Origin: Balaenoptera acutorostrata
Lineage: Eukaryota; Chordata; Mammalia; Artiodactyla; Balaenopteridae
DNA length: 64,000 nt
NCBI RefSeq assembly: GCF_949987535.1
Contig: NC_080082.1
Span: 49,142,374-49,206,373 of the forward strand
Reading direction: 5' to 3'
Shown: piece after piece, positions 1 to 15,200 of the stretch
How positions within the stretch are numbered: position 1 is the stretch's first letter
Layout of the letters: every line of letters starts with the position of its first letter
Translations under genes and position numbers: made by a program
The notes under the pieces: generated by a model
What the model was told of the DNA's origin: nothing
Database searches by the model: none
The model's input: the letters and a program-made list of their open reading frames with translations, nothing else

Positions 1-161
1 AATACTTTTAAGTTTATGGAGCATAATTTGTCAATTGTTTATTTTTCAGCCCTACTAAAGATTTGAGATAACTAAATTAGTTGTTTGAGGAAAGTAGGAA
101 AAGTTAACTTTTGTTCAGAGTATTTTGTTGTACATAAATATTTACTACTCTTAAATTATAG
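1..161 (+). other. UBA2: UBA2 intron, 3' part
   Basis: AT-rich intron ending in the acceptor 'ttaaattatag' before the first exon of the window. Nothing else is seen in it. Confidence 0.85.
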
Positions 162-229
162 CCAGTTGTTTGGGGAAGAAGATGCTGATCAAGAAGTGTC
201 TCCTGACAGAGCTGACCCTGAAGCTTCCT
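162..229 (+). CDS. UBA2: UBA2 coding exon, residues 194-217
   Basis: Encodes QLFGEEDADQEVSPDRADPEAS, the end of the catalytic-cysteine domain. Acceptor is 'tatag', donor 'gtgagt'. The exon ends after the first base of the W217 codon. Human has AAW where this copy has ASW. Confidence 0.95.
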
Positions 230-3200
230 GTGAGTAAACTAGTTGGGATATATTTTCTTATTGGTGAGCACTATCTTTATTTTGCTAATTTAATATTGAT
301 AGCTTAAGGCGGGGGGAAATAATTGCTGTTATGTGCTAGATAATATATTATGTGTTTAAGGTGTGTTTTTAAAAATGGGTACTGCCATTTTTCTTGTGAG
401 GAAACATGGTGCAGGGAAGTTTCACAAATCTAGTAAATAGAGGCAGGAGTTGTTCCCAGATCTGATTATAGGTCTGTACTTGGACCTGCTCTACATATGG
501 CCTTCAGACACTGAGGTAGAAAAAGATGGTGACGAGCATGTTATAATTCTGTCTCCTTGAACTCAGAATGCGTCAGATGCGGGTGCCCTCCATGGGTGAC
601 TCTTTTTTCCCCTAAAGGTAGATGAGAGCTTAGTTCTACACTAATTACAGTTGAAAATAAAATGGTGTTTGTTTTGTAGGGGAACCAATGGAAGCTGAAG
701 CCAGAGCCAGAGCATCTAATGAAGATGGTGACATTAAACGTATTTCCACCAAGGAATGGGCTAAATCAACTGGATATGATCCAGTTAAACTTTTTACCAA
801 GGTTAGGTTTTCTTTTTTTTTATAATTGTGGATAGATTTTTGTTACTCTGTTTGTTTTAAACTAGTGCATGATTGAATTACACTTCTTTTTATGCCTACT
901 GCTGTCTTAGTGAATTCATTGATGCAGGTGGGATAAACAGGTTTGAAATTTTAACATCAATACTAAATCAGTATAGCATCTTTGTAGAAGGTAAAATACA
1001 GAGGCTTGCTTATTCACTCTTGGTTGTCTTTCCATCCCTCACTTTCACTGAACTTCTTGATTTTCTTTGTATAACTGACTTTTGGTTCCTGCTGTTTCTC
1101 GTCTTATATCCCTTTGCCGCTCAAATCTTCTATTGAAAGTTTGGTTGACGTGTTCTAAATTGCTCTTGAATCCCTAAGCCTGTGTTCTTGGGTGAATTCC
1201 TCTTCATTTTGTATATTGTTTGCTCAGTATTTTTAGAGAAATCTGTAAGATTGCTTTAATTAGGTCTACCTAATTATGGCTCAGCTAGGCCCTCAGATCT
1301 GCGTTTTAAAAGTCTTTTTATTTCTCCTACCTTCATTGCCTAGCAAGTTTATCATAATAGGCACTTGAAGCTTTCTCAACTTGTCTTAAACTGCCTAATA
1401 TGACCTTATTAGGCAGATGACCTTAAGGATATATTAACAGGTTTGACGCCATTGGACATAATTTACCTGTTAAGAGAAGGTCCCACTTCACCGCAAACTC
1501 TTTCTCTTTTCCCTGCTTCTTTTTTATTTTATTTTTTTTATTAAAAAAAATTTTTTTTAATTGGAAGATAGTTGATTTACAATGTTGTGTTAGTTTCAGG
1601 TGTGCAGCAAAGTGAGTCAGTTATTACATATATTTCAAGATTCTTTTTCCATATAGGTCATTACAGAGTACTGAGTTCCCTGTGCTATACAGTAGGTTCT
1701 TATTAGCTCTTTTCTGTTTGAGAGAAATCCCTTTGAGTAAAGGCTAACGCTTCCACCTGGTATTTTTCCATCTTGTACCTTTTTCTTCAAATAGTATTTT
1801 CTCTCTGCCCTGCATCTTGAGTCTCCTGGCTCCTCCTGTCTGCTTTCTGGCATGCACACGTCCTGTTGTCCTAAGCAAATGGCCTACTGCTCCCTCCAGC
1901 TTCTATTTCATCTTTCCTCAGTGACAATACATGTCACAGGTTGACTTTCTTAAACCTACTGCATTTATTTCCTCATTACAGCCTTTACCTTAGAAAGTGG
2001 TTTTTATTTTGATTATACTTAGAATCAAATGCACTTAACTCTGATATGGTTATCGACAGTGTTTTCCAAACTAGTATCCATATACCTATTTCCATTCCAA
2101 CCTGAGCAACAGTTGAATGCCAGAATAATCTGAAGTACATCTCCAATCCGTTGTTCAACAGGTAACTTTAAGCATCTGCTGTGTGCCAGGGGCCACTTTA
2201 AGTACAGAGGATTTAGTGGTGAAAGACAGAAAATAGGGTCCCAGCTCTTTTTAGGGAGGGAGCTCAGCATCTAGAAGGGAAGTCAAACATTGAACAAGGA
2301 ATTTCAAGTTCAGGGTGTTATGACATTCAGTTCTGATGCATTGGAACCCTCTAATAATAAGTAAACTTAACCCCACTTATTATTAAACATTATTATTAGA
2401 CCTAGTATGAGGGTTCAGAAGAGGCTGTCCAGAGGCTGTCAAGACTTCTTCAAAGTCTTGACATTTCAACTCAAGACTTTAAAGAATAAGGGTGGGGATG
2501 AGTGTGCAGCATATAGAAAGAAAGTTTCAGGTTGAAGAACTGAAATAATTCCCATTAAAGGGGAGAGTGGAAGGAGGTCTGGAAAGGTAAGCTGAGGTTA
2601 GATCTGGCACGATAAGGATGTTATACCAAGACAGTGGGAATCCATTAATGGGTAGTCTATAAGGTATAGAAAGTATGCAGTGCACTATTGTAGGACCTGG
2701 TGTTCCTCTTGTAACCAATATGGGACAGTGCCTTCTGGAGTTGTGCAATGCCAGAGTAATCTGAAGTACAACCATCTGCATTCCCAGTGGAGTGTGGAGG
2801 AAAAGTTAGACTCAACAGGACTTTGTATGTATAAAGTGAGGAATGAAGAATAATACTACCTGGTTTCCTGCTGGGCAGCAGGTGAACAGAGGTGCCGTTC
2901 TCTGAGATAGGTAGGGTGAGAAACAGATGTGTGCGTGGGGGTTGGGGAAGAGGGGAAGGTGATAGAATTAATTTTGAGATTCCTCTGGGATATTAGAGAG
3001 ATGACAGATGGTTCTAGGTAAGTAGAGCAGTTTAGACTAGGGATTTGGTTGAGATTCATAGGTTTATAGAAAGAGACAGGAGTGTGAAGATAGGGACTTC
3101 CTGGGTGGCGCAGTGGTTAAGAATCTCCCTGCCAATGCAGGGGACACGGGTTCGAGCCCTGGTCCGGAAAGGTCCCACATGCTGTGGAGCAACTAAGCCC

Positions 3201-6200
3201 ATGCGCCACAACTACTGAGCCTGCACTCTGGAGCCCGTGAGCCACAACTACTGAGCTCATGTGCCACAACTACTGAAGCCCGAGCGCCTAGAGCCTGTGC
3301 TCCGCAACAAGAGAAGCCACCGCAGTGAGAACCCTGCACACCACAACAAAGAATAGCTCCCACTCACCGCAACTAGAGAAAGCCCACGCACAGCAATGAA
3401 GACCCAACACAGCCAAAAATAAATGAATAAATAAATAAATTTTTAAAAAAACTTACAGTACTCAGAGCTGTGTGGTTTTCACACTGAATTGTACTCTAAT
3501 TAGTTGTATATTTGGCTGGTTTTCAAAGATTAAGGATGCTTAATAAATATTTATTGAATTGAGTATATTTTGATAGAAATAGTTCTTTTAACTTAGCCAC
3601 ATCTAAATTCATACCTGGTACATACAACAAACCTGTGGAATAAATCAGTCAACAATAGAAAATATAGCTAAGGAAAAGGTAAAACTATTAAAATCATCTG
3701 AAATTCTGCCACATAGGAAGTGTGATTCATGTGATGGTCTCAGTCTACATGTGGTAATGTTTATGTTTTTATTTTCGAAATAGGAATTGTTTTGTGTGTT
3801 TGAGGTTATTTGTGGGGGCGGGAGCACATTTCAGAGATGTTGCAGATGGTTAAATTCTGTTTTTGAGCCCTTTTTAAATGTGTGTGCTTTATTGGTATGT
3901 ACCCACAAACTTGGAGATATTGCTAACTGGTACCTTTAGCCTCAATTCTTGTGGAGTTGGTGTGTATTCACTTAGTCCGCTTGAATGGTATGATTGTGCT
4001 TCCGACTGATCTGAGGAGCTAATTTAGGGGAGGTGACTTGGAAGGACAGCGTCAGTCAGCACAGTTCAGAGTTCCCTTACTCTGCTTTCATCAGCATCTC
4101 TGATTTTAACTGTTTCACATACAGGGGTTTTGTGTAAAATTTCCTTTTACACAAAGGTTTAAGCTCCCCCTGCCCCTTTGAGAATTGTTCATCTACTGGT
4201 ATGTAACATGTGTTCTTTAAATCAGATTTTATAGTGTAATGTTTAAAATAAATCAGCAGAGAAATTTTGTTTTACTTTATCAGCATAGGGACTGTAGGGT
4301 TCATGGAATTTACCTTTCTTCCTTTCCTTCTTTCCTTCTTTCTATCTTAGCTTTTTAAAGATGATATCAGGTATCTGTTGACAATGGACAAACTGTGGCG
4401 GAAAAGGAAACCTCCGGTTCCATTGGATTGGGCTGAAGTGCAAAGTCAAGGTAAAGGATACATTTTTGTCTTTGGGATACCTAAATTGGAAATTCTCTAA
4501 CCTAAAATCTTTAAATAGCCCTGTCATTTCTTGTTATACAGTGGTATACACCCATGGTAAGAAATTCAGACAGTTCAACAAAGTATGAAGAAGGAAAATC
4601 ACTGGAAATCTCATCACCTAGGGAAATAGTTACTATTAATGTTTTAAGGAATGTCTTGGTGATAACTCCGTGCACGTAGACGCAGGCAGTTGTATATGCA
4701 CTTTCCGTAAATGGAATCATACTATTTATATACTCTGACTTGCTCTTTTCAGTCAGTATTATTTAACTAGTCCCTTATCAGTTAACATTTAGTTGTTTCA
4801 TATTTTCCCTGACATAAAGTGTTGTTCCTTTAACTTAGGAACATATGCAAGAAAAACTATTGTAGTAGTGACTACTTCCTTACCCACTCTCCTTCAACAC
4901 ATTGTGTCTCAGCTTGTTTTGCACAGCAGTGTTCAGCATAGTGGAACTTAAAAGGTACCAGGAGACTTAGGATGTCAGTTTGGAGCAGTTTTCTGCAGTT
5001 ATCTACAGTAACAGATACTTCACTTTATGGCCCAATTCAAGTATTGCTCTAATAGCTTCCACTTATTGAGTGCTAACTATGTTCTGGGCATAATGCTTAT
5101 TATCTTATCTACATTATATTCTTGAATCCTCCAGTAATCTATGAAGTTCTGAGACAGTCTTGCACCTTTCCCATATTAATGTTGGCGATTTTCTTGTACA
5201 CATAAGTGTATCATAGTGATAATTACTTTAATGGAATTTGTTTCATATTATTTGATTTTCTTATCGTCAGGTATTGAATTGTTAAACAGAGTAGAGGAAT
5301 GATGTTAATAGTGAAATTTCTAATATTTTTTTCTTTAGGAGAAGAAACCAATGCATCAGATCAACAAAATGAACCCCAGTTAGGTCTGAGAGACCAGCAA
5401 GTTCTAGATGTAAAGAGCTATGCACGTCTTTTTTCAAAGAGCATTGAAACTTTGAGAGTTCATTTAGCAGAAAAGGGAGATGGAGCTGAGCTTATATGGG
5501 ACAAGGTTTGTTTTGAAAATGTGTGGCAATTACTTGTATATCAAATGTATATTTTAGTTCTTGAGCTGTACCAGAACTTAGTAATTTGGGGATATTGTTT
5601 ATTCTACCAGATTTTGAGGACATGTTGATTTTTGTTTGGATGTTTTCATCTCTAATTACTACATTGAACTATGAATTTTCTATATGTGAATTTAAGCAAT
5701 ATCATAAAACCTCATTTTAGATTCTCATGTGTTCATGGTTTATAAATGTGACTTTACTGGAGTAAAATGTTTATCTGACTTAAGCAAATAGGCTTAAGAG
5801 AACTTCTTACGTAATAGAGATTTGTTAATAGAAGTCATAATATCCTTTTGGGGACAACAGCTCATAGGCCTAATTTGGCCTTGAAAGTAATAAAATTGCC
5901 CTTTAACTCTTAAAGGTCTGAGAGACTTCTCAATTCAAAAATGAGATGTAATTTTTCTTACAAGTTAAAACAATATTTAATAGTGTTTTGCAGTTAAATG
6001 TTACGTTTTGAGATTTGGTGAGTTTACTTATTTTTAATTAGTCAATATTTTCTATGGTTGTAAATGATTTATCTGATAAAGTTTATATGTTCATATATTG
6101 GTAAAGATTTGCTGTGAGTTTTAAAATAAGGAGAAAAGTTTGATCAGTTTAAGAAAACTAAGGTAACTTTATGTGCAAATTTTGAGACGGGTTGAATCAG

Positions 6201-9200
6201 ACATCTGAAATAAAGCTGGTAAATTTAGATTTGGGGGAGTCTTGTAAACATTAGTCTCTAGGGTTTGTGTGCTATAAGGAGTAACTGTTAAAAAATTTTT
6301 TTTCATTGTTACTGTTACACTAGTGGTTTGGGAGGTTTTCATCTATACACAGGGGCTACATAACAAAACTTGGAACTGTGAATTGTTAGCCTCTGTGAGT
6401 AAACTCTGTAACTAATGGGTGTGATAAGCCAATTGCCTGGGGAAGTACCTGATGGACCCTGTGTTGGGTACTCTTAAATAATATTTAATCTTCACCACAA
6501 CCTTACAAGATGTTTATATAATTTTTCCTATTTAACAGATTAATGAATATTGGGTCAGGGAGGTTTATTTGCCTGTGGTTACATAGCCAGCCAAATAAGT
6601 ATGTAAAGAACCCACATCCTATCAATGCTTTTTCTTTTATACTTTGGTGTTTCTGAATTATGGGCTAGGATAGTTTCTTCTCAGTTCAAAGCAGGAAACC
6701 TTGCTGAAATCTAATTAGAGAGACTAGGATATAGTCTCAGGAAGAACGGAAATTGTAAAGGGAAAATTATTGTCCTGCCACATCTGAAAAGAAACAATAT
6801 AGTACTGTGGTGTACGTGAAGGGAGTTTGGAGAAGGAAAGCCAAAAGGAGTAGTTCAGCTGTTTCTGAGGCTTCAATGAAATAGCTTTCTCAAAACAGCC
6901 TGTGTTCCCTGGGTTCTGTACTTGTCACACAACCTTATTGTTGACTGATGGACCCAGGGAAGGATTGCCACCATCAATAAATGCAATTGGTATTCTGGTC
7001 TATACTCTTAGTCTCCAGTGCATTTGTTTAAGCAGGAGTGAATTCCTAGAACCTGCTGGCTCTTGGTAAGACCGCATTCCTGGATCACAGGAGCTGATGA
7101 TGAGCCCCTGCCCCCTTCTCATCCAGAGAGGCCATCTCTTGTTCTAGTTGACTTGTTATAAATGTGTGAAACTGCTGTTCTGAAAGAAATACTAGCCAAA
7201 TTAGTAAATTTGTGGGGAGACTTGTTAAATTGTTTAAATTATTGGCAGGATGACCCATCTGCAATGGATTTCGTCACCTCTGCTGCAAACCTCAGGATGC
7301 ATATTTTCAGTATGAATATGAAGAGCAGATTTGATATCAAATGTAAGTTTTTTTGTACTTCAATTGTATCATCTAAAATTCTAAGGTTTTTTTTTTTAAC
7401 AGCTAAACTTTTTTTTTTTTTTTTTTTTTTTTTTCCAGCAATGGCAGGGAACATTATTCCTGCTATCGCTACTACTAATGCAGTGATTGCTGGGTTGATA
7501 GTATTGGAAGGATTGAAGATTTTATCAGGAAAAATAGACCAGTGTAGAACAGTGAGTGTTTCTATTTGCAATTTTTAAATTAAAACAATAAAATTGGTTT
7601 AAAGCAATGGAAAATAATTATTCAAGTTACCTTGCGAGTTGCATGTTTAAGTAAGCTTCCTGGAAATTATAACAAAAAGGAAAACACATTTGCTTCTCTT
7701 ATTTTTTGTCACATTTGCAGAAGCTAGTTTGCTTCTAACATTTCTAGTTTTACTGATTTCTTGGAAGAACTCCTTGTGTGGGTCCTTATATTAACTTTTC
7801 TCAATTGTTTTTCAATTCTAAGAGTTCTCTGGTTTAAAATTCCATTTGGTTATTTTGTAGTCCCCTGTTCTTCAGTCATTTTTTGTCAGTCTTTTTTATT
7901 TTAAACTTATATTTGATCATGTTAATGTCTGAAATCTTTATGGATGAGTTTACAGTCATCTGCTAGATCTCTCATAGTGTTTTGTTTGCTTTTGCTTATG
8001 TGATACATGATTTTTAAAAAAAAACAATTAGTATTTGTTAAAACTATATCTGTGATAATTCTTTAAGGACCTATTGAAGGTGTGTTTCTTCAGAGAGGAT
8101 TTTGTGTTTATTTTAATTTTATTTATTTAGTTTTTAAAATTGTATTTATTCATTTATTTATGGCTGCGTTGGGTCTTCGTTGCTGTGTGCACGGGCTTTC
8201 TCTAGTTGCGGCGAGCGGGGGGTCACTCCTCATTGCAGTGCGCGGGCCTCTCATTGCGGTGGTTTCTCTCTTGTTGCGGAGCACGGGCTTTAGGATCAGG
8301 GCTTGAACCCGTGTCCCCTGCATTGGCAGGCAGATTCTTAACCACTGCGCCACCAAGGAAGCCACCCAGTGCCACATTATTAATGCACTCTTAAAATACC
8401 TTTTATTGTTTCCATGAAATTTCAGGGTGAGGGAATGTAGACTCATATGGTCAGTCTGCCATCTAGGTTCAGTTTTCTATTTAAATTTTTATTTTGGTTG
8501 TCAATGTTTTTAATTTATAAGAACTATATATTTTTTGATTTCTACCTTTTTATAGCAGCCTGAACAAGTGTCTACTTTGTTGTGTAACATCCTTTCCATT
8601 TCTTTGCTTTCTTATCTCTATTCTTCTCTTGGGCTAATGATTACCCATATGTCCGGGCTTCATTTGTTCGCATTTATAAATGAATGCCAGGATAGGTTAA
8701 TAATAGTGTTAGCCTGAGTATTAGTAGTGTTAGCAATTGTTTTTATTACTGTTGATTTCTACCTTCCCAGTGAAGATCAGGATCAAGTAAGTCTGTTCTC
8801 TCATTGTACCCTGTTTCCAGCCCTGACAGTACAAATGTATATGCCTAGTATTTATTGTGGAGAGAGGCTACAGTAGGGCTGTTCCTAGCACTTAATGCCT
8901 GTCAAGGGATTTACTTCTTTAAGCTTCGGGGAATTGATGGGGTTCTTCTTTAGAGTTAATTCATCTTAGCAGATACCATACTACATGGTAATTCCACGAT
9001 GAGAATTTGTGTATCAGCTTCCAGTGTTCTGACATTCGTAACTTCGGTGCAGTTTTTTTTTTTTTTTTTTAATTTCCCTTGGTTCATATTATTTTTTTGT
9101 TTGGGTATTAGGGAAATGGTAATAGTGCCAGACATACATTATTTTTCCTGTAATTATGTCAATGTTAATATCATAGTCATCTGAAAATTTGAAAAAAGGG

Positions 9201-12200
9201 CAGCTCATTTGTTCCATGTATCTGCGAAAGCATTATCATTAATTAGAGAAATTAGTGTATTGGTCTTGTTAGAAGTTGGCTTAAAGTTGATAAGAATAAC
9301 CACTAAGAAGGAACCCCAAAACTGATTTAATGATGATACCAGAGACAAGTATGGTTAGGCCCTTATTTATGCTAAATTAGTTTGCAGAATAGTCTATAGA
9401 GTCTTCAGTACAAGGAGATTTCTTTTCAGTAAGCTCAGCCTTATTTACAAGGTAGCTAATTTAAAAAGAAGGTTGGAAAAATCAGTCTCTTAAGAAGGTT
9501 TTGGGACTTCCCTGGTGGCGCATGGGTTAAGAATCTGCCTGCCAATGCAGGGAACGCGGGTTGAAGCCCTGGACCGGGAAGATGCCACATGCCACAGAGC
9601 AGCTAAGCCCGTGCGCCACAACTACTGAGCCTACGCTCTAGAACTCGCGAGCCACAGCTGCTGAGCCCGTGTTCCACAACTACTGAAGCCCGCATGCCTA
9701 GAGCCCATGCTCCGCAACAAGAGAAGCCACCACAATGAGAAGCCTGTGCACCGCAATGAAGAGTAGCCCCCGCTCGCCACAACTAGAGGAAGCCCGCACG
9801 CAGCAATGAAGACCCAACACAGCCATAAATAAATAAACAAACAAATAAATAAGTACATACTCAAACTTTTTTTTTTTTTAAAAAAAAAGGTCTTGATTTT
9901 CCTTCTGGAAGGGAGTATTTAAGTGAACACTGTATGGTATATAAATTATGACTCAAATTTCTGATTTTTGCTTGTGTTTTTTTTTTTCCAAAGATTTTTT
10001 TGAATAAACAACCAAACCCAAGAAAGAAGCTCCTTGTGCCTTGTGCACTGGATCCTCCCAACCCTAATTGTTATGTATGTGCCAGCAAGCCAGAGGTGAC
10101 TGTGCGGCTGAACGTCCATAAAGTGACTGTTCTCACCTTACAAGATAAGGTAAGTGCAGGGCCTAGTTCTTTTCCACAGGTTGTTCATTTTTCTTTTTAT
10201 AAGAAAAAACAAGTCCCCTTTTGCCTTTTACAGTGTTACTGTGATAACAAACTAAAAGCCAGACAATTACCCTAACTACTGAGGTGTGTTGCTCTGATAT
10301 CCTGGGTTGCTTTACAATCTGGGTCCTATTGTCTTTCCTGTCTGTGGTTCCAGAATATGTGCTTCACATCCCAGAAGGGAATAGGTGTTTTTGGCTAGAA
10401 TATGGAGCACAGGTGGTACATTGGTGGCACAGTATCTTAGTAAGCAAGTTCTTTGTTTCTCAGGCAGTGTGTAAATTCTGTATTTTTTTGGCAGATAGGA
10501 GGTATCCTAGCGTGACCTAGTGACGGTGCTGATTCTGGTATGTTAAGTTAGTCCCTGAGAAGATGCATCGTTTGCACGCTTGGATTCACCTGTAGAGCTC
10601 TGGAGTGAGAAATGGGGGGTTAGGTTATGGTCTGGTTCTAAAGCTTGGTCCTTCAGTTCCTCCTAGTTTTTTTTAAATTAGGAAAGATTTAAAAAATGGC
10701 CTGAATGGGTTCCACTTCCCACTTTGGGGATCATTTCAGATAGTTCCTCTGATTATGTCCATCATAGTGTTACATATTTATATACCTCCTGACATGGGGG
10801 AGTAGACCTTCGTGGCCCTAATGGCTGCTTGAGAATGAGTGGCCTTTCTCCCAGAAATGGTTACACAGGGCGGGTTGACTTGAGCTTATGTTTTGGATGG
10901 GGAAGCAGCAGGACTTGATATACTGGCCAGCAGAGAGGGTGGTTGCCCCATCTTCTTTCTTAGGAAAGAAACGATTATAGTTGGTATCTACTCATTCTTG
11001 AGCTAAAGGTAATTCCACTATTGGTAGGGTAGTTGGACCTTTAGAGAGTTCCTCCATTGTTTGGTTTTTTTGTTTATTTGTTTGTTTTATAGGATCAGGT
11101 AGGATTTAACAATATTATCACTCCTGATCCGTCTTGGAATTTAGAGATGGAACTTGGGAAGGGGAAGACTTTATCTGAGAATCAGATTGATGAGAAATTT
11201 TTCATCTATAAAACATCTGTCAGTACGGGTTTGGATTAGAGACTAAGATAAAATATGTCAAGTGTCTAGATTAGTACCTAATCTGCTGGGAAGGACAAAA
11301 TACCAAGAGCCAGCCAAGGAGTTCTCAGTCTCCATCTGGAGGAAGTTTTACCTGATCTTTATCAGTGGTCAAACATGGGGATGGAACATGGGCATGAGAT
11401 AATTGGGTAAATTCCCATTGCTTTCCTGCTTGCCCTAAGGTACCTTAAAGAGCAACTTGGCTCATTTCCAATGGAAGGGGAAAGTTAAGAGCCTTTATGA
11501 AAAAAAAAGTCTAGGCTTTTTATGGTCTTTAATTCCGTATGTTAATATTTTGAATCTTTTTTTTCTTATAGATAGTGAAAGAAAAATTTGCTATGGTAGC
11601 ACCAGATGTCCAAATTGAAGATGGAAAAGGAACAATCCTAATATCTTCAGAAGAAGGAGAGACAGAAGGTATTATACATTGCCTGTGTTCACTCCCCCTC
11701 ATTTGGACGCAGACTGCCTGCGTGAAGGAGTGCACGTTAGTTTATCCATTCACTATATATGGTACTCAGTACCTCAGCTGACAGGGGTGATGTTTGTCCA
11801 AGAGTGGGGAAGCCTTGATAGCCTGCTCGTGATATAGAGCAGAGACTATTGCTGAAATCAGTGCTGAAATCAGTTTTGGTTTTCTTGGCTTTCCTTTTCG
11901 GAAGTTCAAGCAGTTCATCCCTTTTGTTAATGTATTTGTTATATAAGGTGTAATGCATTAGATTCTGTTTAAGCTTTCTAAGTGAGAATTGTGTTGTGGT
12001 TATGCCTCTTTCAGACCACACTGGTCAATCTGATTGGACTTAGAAGTTCCCACACCTCATCTGTCCTGATGGGGAGTGTCAGGATTCTTTTTGGCTGTAG
12101 CTCCTTGTTAAGAAATTTGGGGATATTAGGTCATGAGTAAATGGAGGTTGCGTTTTGGCTGGGTCATAGTCTGTTTTAAGAGTCTAGTTGAATATTTAAG

Positions 12201-15200
12201 CCCCATTCTAGCCATCTGTCTCTTTTAAAGGCTAGAACCTTCAAAATGGAAACTGGTCAAGAATTTCAGTGGCTTAAATGTGGTCCTTTTCCACAAAATA
12301 CTTGTGCTACTGAGGGTGAGAGAGCATTTATTCAAATATGTTTGGAGTCCATCTGTGTTGCAGACATAGTCATAGATATTCGTAATTCAAAGATGAATAA
12401 GATAATTGTCCCTGGCTTGAAGTACTTACAGCCTAGAAGGAGAGGAGGGATTATCAGCAAGTAGATTTAGTGCCGTCTAAGAAATACTATAGAGAGAAAG
12501 TGAACAAAGTTTGAATTGAAGCTTTGTAAAGGGAGGGTCGGTGGGGTGGGGTGTCACAGGAGAAAGAGGACTCATGGGCCAGTTCTTGAAGAAGAGCTGA
12601 GAGGGGAGAGTCTGCATTTGGGCAGAATGAACAGCATCTACAAAGGCATAAACTTATGAAGCAATATAAGAGCTTTAGGAATGGCCAGTTATTTTGTTTC
12701 ACTGGAAGGTGGGGTGCTGTGGGGTTGGCAGTGACTGTGCAGCTGGAGGATTCGCCGTGTCATATGTGTAATGTCTGTTTGTCTTCCTCCTCTCCCAATA
12801 TCCTGCTCCCACCAGGGTTTAAGCAGGGAAGTAATGCAGTTACCTTGTAGTATAATCTGCAGGGGGGTGAGATAAGGATGTAAGAGAAGAGGCAGGGAGT
12901 CAGAAAAAAATGGAGGGAAGTGAGGGATTTTTACTAAGGCAGAAGCAAATGGCAAATTTGAGATTTGCAGAGGCAGAATTTAGAGCACAGGTGAAGAAGA
13001 GTAGCATTGTTAGGCTTGGACAGAACTGTTGCCAAGACTCTGGCTTCAGAGGTGATGCTAATTCACCAGAATAGAATGCTCAGTGACTGGTTCCCTTTTT
13101 GACATGTTGGGCTGAGGAGTTCTAGTGAGTGTGAAAGGGCTTGGGGATGGAAGTCTGGATAGGAACTATTGTTTTCCAGAGACATTCCAGGGAGACTAAA
13201 AAGGTAAAATAAGAAATAAAAACTAAAAACGTAAAAGATTGTTAGATTATGTAAATTCAAACGTAAGTAGAATTTAAAATACAGTTTACTTAGTATGTGC
13301 CAGGCACGGTGGCTATAGGTCAACAGGTTATACACAGTCTGTAGACACAGAGCAGATACTCAGTAAAGCTGACTGAGTGTTGTGAGGGGAGAGTGTAAAT
13401 TGACAGCTAAATGAGGAAGCAGTTTTGTAAATGAAACTTGAGTGCTTTTACAGGTCAGGAGAGAGGAGCATTTGAACATGCAGGAGAGAAAGGATAGTTA
13501 AGGCAGGATGGCCCTAGAATAGGTAGGAGGAGGTGGTGACACCAAAAGTTTGGTTGGAGAGATGGTTCTTCATTGGAGTATTTATAATCCATGTAGCAAA
13601 GGCTTATTGAGTGCTAGTAGATGCTAAGCATGGTGTGCTACATGCTGAGGATATTCAGATGAAGCAGAAATGACATGTGGAAGAGAGAACTAGGTTGGAG
13701 TGATTAGTTTTTGGAGACCCTGCTGTCCATTGAGAAAAGTTGAAAATTTATGTTGAAAAATTCATTGAAATAAACAGTTTCCTCATACTTGTGAATTGTA
13801 AAATTTGCTAAAAGTAGTTTGTTGGCATTTCTGTGGATAACCTCTTTAGAAATAGAGTATGTTTTGAACAATTCTAAAAGTTGTCATTGACTCCTGTAGG
13901 ATTCCAGATTAATTTGGTTTCAAGGAGAGAAGGTTCTCAGAACTTCTCACAGTTTGGTTCCCTTGAAGTAATTTTGGTAGTTAAGTTTTCAGGGCTGAGT
14001 ACCTAAGTGAGTAATACTTTAGTGGACTAGTTTACTAGGGCTGCCATATCAAAATACACAGACAAGTGACTTAAATAACACATTTATTTTCTCCTAGTTC
14101 TGGAGGCTTGAACTCTTAAGATCAAAGTGTTGGGAGGGTTGGGGGAGTCGACGGGTTTGGTTTCTCCTGAGGCCTCCCTCCTTGGCTTCTAAGGATACCA
14201 ATTAGATTGGATTAGGGTCCACTCCAACAGCCTCATTTTAACTCGATCACCTCTCTAAAAAGCACTGTCTCCAAGTATAGCCACATTCTGAGGCACTGGT
14301 GTTAGAACTTCAGTGTACGAATTTTGGGGAGATAGAGTTCAGCTTATAGCAGGGGGTTTACCTTTTAAAAATTAAGGTGACTGCTCCACGGACATATAAC
14401 TAAAGCATCTAAATTTCTTTCACATTTTCTAGCTAATAATCACAAGAAGTTATCAGAATTTGGAATTAGAAATGGGAGCCGACTTCAAGCAGACGACTTC
14501 CTTCAGGACTACACTTTATTGATCAACATCCTTCATAGGTAGGAAGTATTAATATTTTAAGTGTAAGAAGTTATTTGAATATACAAACTTAAGATAAAAT
14601 GGAGAGAAAATGTTTTCTTACCTTTAAACCGTACTGTTCATTTGAAGCTGCACCATGTATATGCTCAAGTTGGCCACTAAGTTCCCTGAGGTTTGACCTA
14701 CAGAAAAATCTGAGAATCCAGAAAGAAAAGGGATAAGCAAGAAATGTTTAAGGGTTAACTAACTCATCAGTGGTGGCTGATCAGAAAGACCTAGAGAGGG
14801 TAGAAATCCGGGTGTTTGAATAGTTATAATCAGGGGTGCGTTCATTTTGATAATTGAACTAGAATAAAAAAATTTAATTAGTTTTAAAGATTCATTTGGA
14901 AGAAAGAAATAGCTCTCCCATAAAACAAGTATTTCATTGTGATCTGGAACAGTAACGAGAGCGTTAAAATTTATCCTATATAGATTCCTGAGTCATGTAT
15001 TTTTTTCTTTTTATTTGATTTTATATCCTGCCCACTTTATAAAAAAGCATCCAAAGTGCTTGCATTACAGGATATTTGCACATATGTAACACAATTTAAA
15101 TACAGATGGTCCTCCACTTTGGTGTGTTTATCTGCTGAATGAGATAACATGCTCGTTGATACCCTTAAACTGCACCCTGACTCATTACTTTAGGTAGCAT

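Larger units (their letters stand above)
802..4350 (+). other. UBA2: UBA2 intron (3.5 kb)
   Basis: Holds an L1 fragment near 1.5 kb, an unclassified ancient repeat at 2.15-3.06 kb and a CHR SINE at 3.1 kb, listed separately. In 802-1520 and 3455-4350 I see only AT-rich intronic sequence. A pyrimidine-rich tract precedes the acceptor at 4350. Confidence 0.8.
7552..9993 (+). other. UBA2: UBA2 intron (2.4 kb)
   Basis: Contains two CHR SINEs in opposite orientation (8.13-8.37 and 9.50-9.89 kb). In the remaining AT-rich sequence I see nothing I can name with confidence. Confidence 0.7.

Noticed and set aside
3093..3180. tRNA genes suggested by A- and B-box-like sequence.
   Set aside because: These are the tRNA-derived heads of CHR SINEs. 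They lack a complete cloverleaf and lie in full-length SINE copies with A-rich tails.
7239..7571. Minus-strand open frame opposite UBA2 exons.
   Set aside because: Its peptide includes a poly-Lys run made by the intronic poly(T) and mirrors the real exons.
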